Part shown: one piece after another, positions 18,559 through 27,870 of the stretch | Layout: each line of letters begins with the position of its first letter | Numbering within the stretch: the stretch's first letter is position 1 | Source of the DNA: an uncultured Clostridia bacterium | GTDB lineage: Bacteria > Bacillota > Clostridia > TANB77 > CAG-508 | DNA length: 32,893 nucleotides | Direction: 5' to 3' | Assembly: GCA_947628415.1 (NCBI GenBank) | Contig: CANQZU010000006.1 | Coordinates: 1 to 32,893 of the forward strand | Made by a program: the position numbers and the translations under genes | Notes under the pieces: generated by a model | What the model saw: only the letters and a program-made list of their open reading frames with translations | Told to the model about the DNA's origin: nothing | Database searches by the model: none

Positions 18559-20418
18559 ATGAAAACAGTAGCAGAACTTCATAAAATTAGGAAAGAAAAA
18601 AGAAAAGAATTAGATTTAAGGGTTAATACTAAAGCAGATACCAGAGAAAAACATATTTTAGTTTGCCATGGGACAGGATGTACCTCTTCAAAATCTCCTA
18701 AAATTTTAGAAACTTTTCGAAAAATTATAAAAGAAAAAAAGATTGAAAATGTTCGTGTGATTCAAACAGGTTGTTTTGGACTATGTGCTAAAGGCCCAAT
18801 CGTTATTATAAGACCAGAAGATACGTTTTATGCTATGGTAAAACCAGAAGATTGTGAAGAAATTATTCAAACCCATATTATAGAAGGAAATGTTGTAACA
18901 AGATTACTTGCTAAAGACATTGATGGAAGTAAAGTAAATAGTTTAGATGAATTAAATTTCTATAAAAAACAAAAAAGAATTGCTTTAAAAAATTGTGGTG
19001 TTATTAATCCAGAAAATATTGATGAATATATTGCTTTTGATGGCTATAAAGCATTAGAAAAAGTATTAACTCAAATGACACCAGATGAAGTTATTGAAGA
19101 AATAAGTAAATCAGGACTTCGTGGTAGAGGAGGAGCTGGATTTCCAACAGGGAAAAAATGGGAACTAACCAAAGCAGTAGAAGGAAAGCAAAAATATGTT
19201 GTATGCAATGCAGACGAAGGTGACCCTGGAGCTTTTATGGATAGAAGCATTCTAGAAGGTGATCCTCATTCTGTATTAGAAGCGATGGCTATTGCTGCAT
19301 ATTGTATTGGTGCTAATAAAGGTTATATTTATGTAAGAGCAGAATATCCAATTGCAGTAGAAAGACTTAAAATTGCCATTTCTCAAGCAAGAGAATATGG
19401 CTTATTGGGGAAACATATTTTTGAAACAGATTTTGATTTTGATATTGAAATTAGATTAGGTGCAGGAGCTTTTGTGTGTGGTGAAGAAACAGCGCTACTA
19501 GAATCAATTGAGGGAAAACGTGGTCAACCACGTATCAAACCTCCTTATCCAGCACAAAATGGATTATGGGGTAAACCAACTTTAATTAACAATGTAGAAA
19601 CATATAGTAATATTGCACAAATTATTTTAAAAGGAAGTAAATGGTATTCATCTATTGGAACAGAAAATTCAAAAGGAACAAAAGTATTTGCTTTAGGTGG
19701 AAATGTTAATAACATTGGATTAGTAGAAGTACCAATGGGAACTACTTTAAGAGAAATAGTCTATGATATTGGTGGAGGAATTCCAAACGGAAGAGATTTT
19801 AAAGCAGCACAAACAGGAGGACCATCTGGTGGATGCATTCCAAAAGAACATTTGGATACCCCAATTGACTATGAATCTTTAAAACAAATTGGATCTATGA
19901 TGGGATCTGGTGGACTAATTGTTATGGATGATACTAAATGTATGGTATCGCTTGCTAAATTTTATTTGGAATTTACCGTTAGTGAGAGTTGTGGAAAATG
20001 TACACCATGCCGAATTGGAACTAAAAGAATGTTAGAAATTTTAGAAAGACTATGTGCTGGAAATGGAACCGAAAAAGACCTTTATCAATTAGAAAAATTA
20101 GCACTTAACATTCAAAAAGCAAGTGTATGTGGACTTGGTCAAAGTGCTCCTAATCCAGTTTTAAGTACTTTAAAATATTTCCGCAAAGAATTTGAAGAAC
20201 ATGCTATTCAAAAAGAATGTAGAGCATTAGAATGTAAAGCATTATCAAAAATAATAATTGATGAAGAAAAATGTAAAGGATGTGGTTTATGTCAAAAACA
20301 TTGTCCTGTTAATGCCATTGAAGGGGAAGCAAGAGAAAAAAGAAAAATCAATCAAGAAAAATGTATTAAATGTGGTACTTGTTTAACCAATTGTCCTTTT
20401 AAAGCAATTGGAAATTAA
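18559..20418 (+). CDS. hydB: NuoF-like flavoprotein subunit of electron-bifurcating [FeFe]-hydrogenase
   Basis: SGLRGRGGAGFPTGKKWE, CNADEGDPGAFMDRS, ESCGKCTPCRIGTKRM, C-terminal 2x4Fe-4S ferredoxin domain. Confidence 0.92.
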   Translation: MKTVAELHKIRKEKRKELDLRVNTKADTREKHILVCHGTGCTSSKSPKILETFRKIIKEKKIENVRVIQTGCFGLCAKGPIVIIRPEDTFYAMVKPEDCEEIIQTHIIEGNVVTRLLAKDIDGSKVNSLDELNFYKKQKRIALKNCGVINPENIDEYIAFDGYKALEKVLTQMTPDEVIEEISKSGLRGRGGAGFPTGKKWELTKAVEGKQKYVVCNADEGDPGAFMDRSILEGDPHSVLEAMAIAAYCIGANKGYIYVRAEYPIAVERLKIAISQAREYGLLGKHIFETDFDFDIEIRLGAGAFVCGEETALLESIEGKRGQPRIKPPYPAQNGLWGKPTLINNVETYSNIAQIILKGSKWYSSIGTENSKGTKVFALGGNVNNIGLVEVPMGTTLREIVYDIGGGIPNGRDFKAAQTGGPSGGCIPKEHLDTPIDYESLKQIGSMMGSGGLIVMDDTKCMVSLAKFYLEFTVSESCGKCTPCRIGTKRMLEILERLCAGNGTEKDLYQLEKLALNIQKASVCGLGQSAPNPVLSTLKYFRKEFEEHAIQKECRALECKALSKIIIDEEKCKGCGLCQKHCPVNAIEGEAREKRKINQEKCIKCGTCLTNCPFKAIGN

Positions 20419-20430
20419 GGAGGAAAATTT

Positions 20431-22183
20431 ATGGAAAAAGAATTGATAACCTTAACAATCGATGGTCAAGTAATAAAAGCAAAAAAAGGAACAACAATTT
20501 TACAGGCAGCAAGAACAGCAGGAATTGATATTCCAACATTATGCTTTTTAAAAGATATAAATGAAGTAGGAGACTGTAGAATGTGTATTGTTGAAATAGA
20601 AGGAAGAAGAGGATTTGCAACATCATGCATTCAAAAAGTCGAGGAAGGAATGGTAGTACATACCAATACATCAAATGTATTAGAGGCAAGACAAGTAACT
20701 TTAGATTTAATTTTATCTAACCATGTCAAAGAATGTTTAACTTGTATTCGATCTGGAAATTGTGAGTTACAAAATTTGACAAATAAATTAAATGTTTCAA
20801 AAATAGAATATCCAGGGGAAATGATAAAACATGAAATTGATGATGCATCACCATCTATTGTTCGCGATCCAAATAAATGTGTTTTATGTAGAAGATGCAT
20901 ATCGACTTGTAAGAAAGTACAAAAAATTGGTGCTATAGATTGTATTAATCGAGGATTTGATTCTTGTATTTCAACTGTAGGAAATCTCAGCTTAAATGAT
21001 GTAAATTGTACTTTTTGTGGGCAATGTATTCAAAGTTGCCCAACAGGTGCATTGCATGAAAAAGAAACGATAGATGAAGTTTGTCTAAAATTAAAAGATC
21101 CAGACACTTATGTAATTGCTCAAACAGCACCAGCAGTTAGAGTAGCGATTCGGAGAAGAATTTGATTTGCCAATTGGAACTAACTGTACAGGAAAAATGG
21201 TAACTTCACTAAAAAGATTAGGATTTGATAAAGTATTTGATACCAATACAGGAGCTGATTTTACAATTATGGAAGAAGCTAATGAATTCGTAGAACGATT
21301 TAAAGGAAAAGAAAATCTTCCAATGATTACTTCTTGTAGTCCTGGATGGGTAAAATATATTGAAATGAACTATCCTGAATTATTACCACATTTATCAAGC
21401 TGTAAATCCCCACATGAAATGTTAGGAAGTTTATTAAAAACTTATTATGCTAAAAAAGAAGGAATTGATCCTGAAAAAATTTATGTTGTATCAGTTATGC
21501 CTTGCATTGCTAAAAAATTTGAACGCCAAAGAACAGAAATGAAAAATAACGGACTTTATGATGTAGATAATGTTATTACTACCCGTGAACTTTCTAGAAT
21601 GATAAAACAGGCAAATATCGATTTTACAAAGTTAGAAGATAGCCAATTTGATGTTCCAATGGGAGAAGCAACAGGAGCAGGAGCAATTTTTGGTACGACT
21701 GGTGGCGTAATGGAAGCAGCTTTACGTACAGCACAAGATACATTAACTGGAAAAGACTTGGAAAAAATAGATTTTAAACAAGTTCGTGGTGGAGATGGAA
21801 TTAAGAAAGCAACAGTAACAATAGATGATACAAAAATAAAAGTAGTAGCAGCAAGTGGATTAGCCAATGCACAAGAAATATTAGAAGAAATTAAATCTGG
21901 AAAAGCAGATTATCAATTTGTGGAAATAATGGCATGCCCTGGTGGTTGTGTTATGGGTGGAGGACAGCCAATTAAAAGTTCTAAAATTCGTTCTGAAGTA
22001 GATGTAAGAAAATTAAGAGCAGAGAGTCTATATTCTATTGATGAAAAGAGTACTATTCGTAAATCTCATGAGAATCCAGTAGTGAAAAAAATATATAAAG
22101 AATTTTTAAAAAAACCAGGCAGTCATTTAGCAGAAGAATTGCTACATACAAAATATCAAAAAAGAGAAAAATATCAAATATAA
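20431..22183 (+). CDS. hydA: [FeFe]-hydrogenase catalytic subunit, read through a +1 shift at CGG 21151
   Basis: N-terminal 2Fe-2S and 4Fe-4S domains, then [13 protein letters not shown] [C21151 skipped] [36 protein letters not shown]; H-cluster motifs TSCSPGWVKYIE, MPCIAKKFE, MACPGGCVMGGGQP. Confidence 0.95.
21151..21154 (+). other. CGG +1 recoding site (CGGA -> Gly), hydA
   Basis: gta gcg att CGG aga aga att tga; skipping C gives [16 protein letters not shown]. Confidence 0.95.
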
Positions 22184-22185
22184 TA

Positions 22186-22229
22186 AAAAATTGCCAAACG
22201 GAAAAGAAAATCCATTTGGCAATTTTTTT
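22186..22229 (+). terminator. Rho-independent terminator after hydA
   Basis: AAAAATTGCCAAA ... TTTGGCAATTTTTTT. Confidence 0.75.
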
Positions 22230-22231
22230 AA

Positions 22232-22336
22232 TTATCTACAGTTATTATTGTTTTGTTTTTCATTGTTGTTATTGTTTTGATTATTTCTATTGTTATTGTT
22301 GTTATTATTTTTGTTTTCTTTATTTTTATTTGACAT
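22232..22336 (-). CDS. 34-aa Asn-rich small protein
   Basis: AGGTG RBS upstream; MSNKNKENKNNNNNNNRNNQNNNNNEKQNNNNCR*. Confidence 0.45.
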   Translation of the reverse strand: MSNKNKENKNNNNNNNRNNQNNNNNEKQNNNNCR

Positions 22337-22501
22337 GAAAAGCACCTCCATTCAAGTTTTCAATATTATTTTTACCGAAATAATTTGAAAATATACGATA
22401 TAAATTTGTCTTTTTATTCCATTTGATATATAATGAAAAAAGGAAAAAATTTCAAATAACGAAAAACTTGAAGAAGAATATAATAAATAAGGAGGCTAAA
22501 A

Positions 22502-23902
22502 ATGAGTTTTAAAAATGAAAAATTAGAAGAATTTAATAATTACATAAAATTCAGAAAAGTGGCTATCATAGGATTAGGAGTTAGTAATTTACCATTACTT
22601 GATTATTTTTATGAAAAGAAAGCAAGAGTAGTTGTTTTTGATGAAAGAGAAATAGAAAAAATTCCAAAAGAAGCTATGGATAAAATAACAGAATATAGCT
22701 TTGAATTTTATCTTGGAAAAAATTGCTTGGAAAATTTAAAAGGATTTGATATAATTTTTCGTTCTCCAAGTTGTTTACCAACAAGACAAGAATTGCGACA
22801 AGAAGAAAATAGAGGAGCAATTGTTACAACAGAGATTGAAATGCTTATGAAAATGTGCCCTTGTAAAATTATTGGCGTAACTGGTAGCGATGGAAAAACA
22901 ACTACAACAAGTTTAATCTATCAGATATTAAAAAAAGCAGGTTATCATACTTATTTAGGGGGAAATATTGGAACGCCGTTATTTAATAAACTTTCTGAAA
23001 TAAATCCAGAAGATATTGTTGTATTGGAATTAAGTAGTTTTCAATTAATGGAAATGGAAGTCAGTCCTAATATTGCAGTTATTACTAATATAACACCAAA
23101 TCATTTAAATATTCATAAAGATTATCAAGAATATATTGAGGCTAAGAAAAACATATTTAAATATCAACAAGAAGATGGTATATTGGTATTAAATTATGAT
23201 AATGAGATTACGCGAGCTTGTAGTAAAGAGGCAAATGGTAAAGTTATTTTCTTTAGTCATAAAGAGAAACTAGATAATGGAATTATAATCGATGGAAAGG
23301 TCATCAAAGAATGTGAAGATAAAATTAGAAAACATATTTTTAATGGAGATGATGCTATTTTAAGAGGAATGCATAATCTAGAAAACATTGCAACTGCTAT
23401 TGCTGCTACTAAAACATTAGTAAACATGGATGATGCAACTGAAGCAATTAAGGAATTTAAACCAGTAGAACATAGAATTGAATTTATAAAAGAAATTAAT
23501 AAAGTTAAATGGTATAATGATTCAGCAAGTTCTTCTCCTACCAGAACGTTATCTGGTTTAAATGCTTTTGACGAAGATATTATTTTAATTGCTGGTGGAT
23601 ATGATAAAAATTTAGATTATAAACCTCTTGCTAAATCAATTGTTAAAAAAGTCAAAGGACTAATTTTAATTGGTCAAACAGCTTCAAAAATATTTGATGC
23701 AGTAAAAGAAGAATTAGAAAAAGAAGAGAAAGACTTACCAATTTATTTGTGTGAAAATTTAGAACAAACTGTAAAATTAGCACAAAAATTATCTAATCCA
23801 GGAAATATTGTTTTATTTTCTCCAGCTAGTGCAAGTTTTGATATGTTTAAAGATTTTGCTGATAGAGGCAATCAATTTAAGAATTTAGTAAATAATATTT
23901 AA
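22502..23902 (+). CDS. murD: UDP-N-acetylmuramoylalanine--D-glutamate ligase
   Basis: IIGVTGSDGKTTTTSLIYQILK; GGNIGTPL; ELSSFQLM; ITNITPNHLNIHKD; VKWYNDSASSSPTRTLSGL. Confidence 0.95.
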   Translation: MSFKNEKLEEFNNYIKFRKVAIIGLGVSNLPLLDYFYEKKARVVVFDEREIEKIPKEAMDKITEYSFEFYLGKNCLENLKGFDIIFRSPSCLPTRQELRQEENRGAIVTTEIEMLMKMCPCKIIGVTGSDGKTTTTSLIYQILKKAGYHTYLGGNIGTPLFNKLSEINPEDIVVLELSSFQLMEMEVSPNIAVITNITPNHLNIHKDYQEYIEAKKNIFKYQQEDGILVLNYDNEITRACSKEANGKVIFFSHKEKLDNGIIIDGKVIKECEDKIRKHIFNGDDAILRGMHNLENIATAIAATKTLVNMDDATEAIKEFKPVEHRIEFIKEINKVKWYNDSASSSPTRTLSGLNAFDEDIILIAGGYDKNLDYKPLAKSIVKKVKGLILIGQTASKIFDAVKEELEKEEKDLPIYLCENLEQTVKLAQKLSNPGNIVLFSPASASFDMFKDFADRGNQFKNLVNNI

Positions 23903-23965
23903 ACGTTATAACCTTTTTACTGTTTTTTACATATAATGTACCAAATAGTAAGGAGGTTATAAAAT

Positions 23966-24481
23966 ATGTATCATAATGAAACATACGAAGAATACATAAG
24001 AAATATTTTAGGTTATCCAAATTATAATAGTAGCCATTTTGAAAATAGCGCTTACTATGCTGACAATAATAGGAATAGGGAAGAAAACCCTGAAATAGAA
24101 AGACTATATCCTGAAATTTACCATATAATATATCCGATGATTAAAAAAGCTTGTGCTAATAATACTAAAAGTGTTACATCTGAATTAATTGATGAATTAA
24201 CAGAAGAAATTTACAATGCTGTAGAAATAGAAACGGAAGTAAAAATTAATATTAATTTAACTAATCAAACAACTCCAAATTATAATAGAAATACACAAAA
24301 TAATAATGTAAGAAAAGAGAATTTATCCGAAAAAACAACAGAAAATAGACAATTAAAAAATAATTCACTAAAAGATTTAATAAGAATTTTATTAATAAGA
24401 GAATTACTAGGAAATCATCCACAAAGACCTAATAGGCCACCTATGCCAAGACCACCTATGATGCCAAGAGATATTTACTAA
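23966..24481 (+). CDS. Hypothetical protein with Pro-rich C-terminus
   Basis: AAGGAGGT RBS; MYHNETYEEYIRNILGYPNYN...HPQRPNRPPMPRPPMMPRDIY. Confidence 0.7.
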   Translation: MYHNETYEEYIRNILGYPNYNSSHFENSAYYADNNRNREENPEIERLYPEIYHIIYPMIKKACANNTKSVTSELIDELTEEIYNAVEIETEVKININLTNQTTPNYNRNTQNNNVRKENLSEKTTENRQLKNNSLKDLIRILLIRELLGNHPQRPNRPPMPRPPMMPRDIY

Positions 24482-24585
24482 AAATTAAGATTTTAAAATT
24501 TTTCCATTTCTTTGATTTTTTTCACACATATTTTCTTAAAAAAAGTAAAAACTAAAATTGAAAAACTTTGAAAGGTGGGAAAAAC

Positions 24586-25032
24586 ATGAAAGTTAAAGAT
24601 TGTATGTGTGATGAAGTATGTTGCGTAAAACCAAATACAACATTAACTCAAGTAGCTAAATTAATGGGTCAAAAACATGTAGGTTGCATTCCAGTATGTG
24701 ATGATAATAATTCTATTTGTGGAATTGTAACAGATAGAGATATCTTACTTCGAGCTGTAGCTTGTGAAAAGGATATAAAAAATTGCATGGTAAGTGATGT
24801 CATGACATCTAATGTGTGTACTTGTACTCAAGAAGAAGAAATGACAAATGCTCAAAGCAAAATGGCACAAAACCAAATAAGAAGATTACCAGTATGCGAC
24901 AACAATAATAAAGTAATTGGAATTTTGACTCTAGGAGATTTAGCACAGAATGATCAAGAAATAGGAAAGCAAGAATTTTGTTCAACAGTAGAAAGTATTT
25001 GTAATTGTAATCAAAAAAATAACGCTGAATAA
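24586..25032 (+). CDS. CBS-domain-pair protein
   Basis: Two CBS motifs (GCIPVCDDNNSICGIVTDRDILLRA; RRLPVCDNNNKVIGILTLGDLA). AAAGGTGGG RBS supports ATG 24586 rather than 24568. Confidence 0.88.
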   Translation: MKVKDCMCDEVCCVKPNTTLTQVAKLMGQKHVGCIPVCDDNNSICGIVTDRDILLRAVACEKDIKNCMVSDVMTSNVCTCTQEEEMTNAQSKMAQNQIRRLPVCDNNNKVIGILTLGDLAQNDQEIGKQEFCSTVESICNCNQKNNAE

Positions 25033-25039
25033 TTTTTTT

Positions 25040-25065
25040 AAGAACGGATATTATTCCGTTCTTTT
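25040..25065 (+). terminator. Terminator-like hairpin
   Basis: AAGAACGGA-TATTAT-TCCGTTCTTTT. Confidence 0.6.
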
Positions 25066-25092
25066 ACATACAATAAGATAGGGAGGAAGTAT

Positions 25093-26191
25093 ATGATTAT
25101 TGACGTACCTTATTGGACAAGAGTATTAAAAAATATCTTATATGTAATTCTACTTTTATTCGGCTTATATCTTGCTCTCAAACTTTCTATTTTTTATATG
25201 CCTTTTTTAGTTGCTTTCATTATATCTCTTATGGTAGAGCCAGCAATTAAATGGATTATGAAAATAACTAAATTAAGTAGAAGAACTAGTTCTATCATTA
25301 TTTTTATATTAGTATCTATTATTATATTAGGAAGCTTAACGTGGATTTTAATTACATTATTCTCGGAATCTTCGAGTTTATTGCAAGGTTTAAATAACTA
25401 TTTTGATAAGGCCTACTTACAATTTCAAAATTTTATTAATCATTTTCAGTTTGATAAAATACATTTATCACAAGAAATATTAAATGTAATTCAAAATTCA
25501 ACAGGAGATTTATTACAAACTGCTTCTGATTGGTTAAGGAATTCTTTAACTGGTTTGATTAATTTAATTACTAGTTTGCCATCTATTGCTATTTGTATTG
25601 GTATTACAGTAGTTGCTTTATATTTTATCTGTGTAGATAAAATATATATATTAGATCAAATTGAACATCATTTACCTAAAGTATGGGTTAAAAAGATATC
25701 AAGTCATTTACGTGATTTAATTAAAACTTTGGGTGGCTATTTAAAAGCAGAAGCTACCTTAATATTAGTATCTTTTATTATTTCATTAATTGGTTTATAT
25801 ATTTTAAAATTTGCTAAATTTAAAGTAGAATATCCTCTACTTATGGCTTTATTTATTGGCTTTATAGATGCTTTACCTATTTTAGGTTCACGGTAGTGTT
25901 ATGATACCTTGGGCAATTATTTGTGCTATTAATGGAGATATCCGATTAGGTATTGCAATTATTGTATTGCTCATTATTATGTCTATTGTAAGGCAAGTAT
26001 TAGAACCAAAATTAGTTAGTAAGAACATTGGAGTTCATCCAATTTTTACTTTAATTGCTATGTATACAGGTTTTAAAATTATTGGGATTATTGGTTTATT
26101 AATTGGACCAATTATATTAATTATTTTTAAAAATATTTTCGCCAGTCTTATTGATCAAGGAGTATTCAAAATGATTTTTGATAAAAAATAA
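25093..26191 (+). CDS. AI-2E family transporter (YtvI-type permease), read through a +1 shift at CGG 25891
   Basis: ...LLMALFIGFIDALPILGS [C25891 skipped] GSVMIPWAIICAINGDIRLGIAIIVLLIIMSIVRQVLEPKLVSKNIGVHPIFTLIAMYTGFKIIGIIGLLIGPI. Family motif LP.LG.G.v.iPWa restored. Confidence 0.93.
25891..25894 (+). other. CGG +1 recoding site (CGGT -> Gly), AI-2E transporter
   Basis: tta ggt tca CGG tag; skipping C gives LPILGS-G-SVMIPWA. Confidence 0.95.
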
Positions 26192-26219
26192 ATGTCATAT
26201 TTGATATGACATTTATTTT
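26188..26219. terminator. Bidirectional terminator
   Basis: AAATAAATGTCATAT-TTG-ATATGACATTTATTTT. Confidence 0.8.
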
Positions 26220-26224
26220 AAAAT

Positions 26225-27760
26225 TTATTCCCATTCTATAGTTGCTGGTGGTTTTGAAGTAATATCATATACCACTCTGTTAACATGTTTTACTTCATTA
26301 ACAATTCGAGAAGATACTTTTTCTAATATTTCATATGGTATTTTACTCCAAACACCTGTCATAAAATCAGTTGTTTCAACAGCGCGAAGAGCAATTGTAT
26401 AATCATAAGTTCTTCCATCACCCATAACACCAACAGATTTTAAATTTGTTAATACAGCAAAGTATTGGTTAATATTTTTATGAAGTCCTGCTTTTGCAAT
26501 TTCTTCTCTAAAAATGCTATCTGCATCCTTTAAAATTGTTAATTTATCTTCTGTAATATCTCCAATAATTCGAATAGCAAGTCCTGGACCTGGGAATGGT
26601 TGACGATACACTAAATTTTCTGGAATTCCTAGTTCTAAACCAGTTTTACGGACTTCATCTTTGAATAAATCTCTTAAAGGTTCCACAATTTCTTTAAAAT
26701 CAACATAATCAGGAAGTCCACCAACATTATGATGACTTTTAATAACAGAACTTTTTCCTAGTCCACTTTCGATTACATCAGGATATATTGTTCCTTGCAC
26801 TAAAAAATCAATTGCTCCAATTTTTTTTGCTTCTTCTTCAAAAACACGAATAAACTCTTCTCCTATAATTTTTCTCTTTTTTTCTGGATCTGTAATACCA
26901 GTTAACTTTTGTAAGAATCGATTTTTAGCGTTTACTCTAATCAGATTAATATCAAATTGATTTCTAAAAATATTTTCTACTTCATCTCCTTCATTTTTAC
27001 GAAGTAAACCATGGTCAACAAAAATACAAGTCAAATTTTTGCCAATTGCTTTTGAGAGTAGAACAGCAGCAACCGAAGAATCTACGCCACCTGATAAAGC
27101 ACATAAAGCTTTTCTATTTCCTATTTTATTCTTTAATTTTTGAATAGTTTCTTGTGTAAAAGATGAAATTACCCAATCTCCTTTACATCTGCAAATTGAA
27201 AATAGAAAATTTTTAATTACTTGAATTCCATTAACAGAATTATTTACTTCAGGATGAAATTGAATCCCATAAAACTTTTTCGTATAATTTTCCATAGCAG
27301 CATTTGGGCATGATGCAGTAGAAGCTATATTTTTGAAACCTTCGGGAACTGTTTGCACATAGTCAGTATGACTCATTAAAAAGCAATTTGTAGAATCAAA
27401 TCCTTGAAAAAGTGGAGAAGTGTTATTGATTTGTACATCAGTTGTTCCGTATTCTCTTTTATCTGCTTGAGCAACTTTTCCACCTAACATATCTGTCATT
27501 AGCTGCATACCATAGCAAATGCCAAGAATAGGGATCCCTAATTCAAATATTTCTTTGCTACATCTTGGAGAATTGTCTTCATAACAACCTGCAGGTCCAC
27601 CTGTAAAAATAATTCCTTTAGGATTTTTTTCTTTAATTTTTTCTATTGAAATATTATAAGGTACTACTTCAGAATAAACATTACATTCTCTAACTCTTCT
27701 TGCTATTAGTTGGTTGTATTGCCCTCCAAAATCTAATATTAAAATTAATTCATTTTTCAC
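26225..27760 (-). CDS. guaA: GMP synthase (glutamine-hydrolysing)
   Basis: [74 protein letters not shown]. Confidence 0.97.
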   Translation of the reverse strand: MKNELILILDFGGQYNQLIARRVRECNVYSEVVPYNISIEKIKEKNPKGIIFTGGPAGCYEDNSPRCSKEIFELGIPILGICYGMQLMTDMLGGKVAQADKREYGTTDVQINNTSPLFQGFDSTNCFLMSHTDYVQTVPEGFKNIASTASCPNAAMENYTKKFYGIQFHPEVNNSVNGIQVIKNFLFSICRCKGDWVISSFTQETIQKLKNKIGNRKALCALSGGVDSSVAAVLLSKAIGKNLTCIFVDHGLLRKNEGDEVENIFRNQFDINLIRVNAKNRFLQKLTGITDPEKKRKIIGEEFIRVFEEEAKKIGAIDFLVQGTIYPDVIESGLGKSSVIKSHHNVGGLPDYVDFKEIVEPLRDLFKDEVRKTGLELGIPENLVYRQPFPGPGLAIRIIGDITEDKLTILKDADSIFREEIAKAGLHKNINQYFAVLTNLKSVGVMGDGRTYDYTIALRAVETTDFMTGVWSKIPYEILEKVSSRIVNEVKHVNRVVYDITSKPPATIEWE

Positions 27761-27822
27761 TTATTTTACCCTCCCAAATTTTTTGTTTCATTCTATCATA
27801 ATTTATAATAAAAGTAAAGAAT

Positions 27823-27851
27823 TTGCATTTTTGGGAATATTCTTGTATAAT
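27823..27851 (+). promoter_or_regulatory. Promoter of the HD-domain gene
   Basis: TTGCAT - 17 bp - TATAAT, followed by AGGAGG and ATG 27871. Confidence 0.65.
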
Positions 27852-27870
27852 AATAAATAGGAGGTTAAAA

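Noticed and set aside
4327-26191. Frame-broken genes as pseudogenes
   Set aside because: Each has exactly one type of lesion, is otherwise complete with conserved motifs and good RBSs, and several (pyrD, uvrB, hydA) lie in intact operons with no duplicate in the window. The peroxiredoxin is the exception: it really is truncated.
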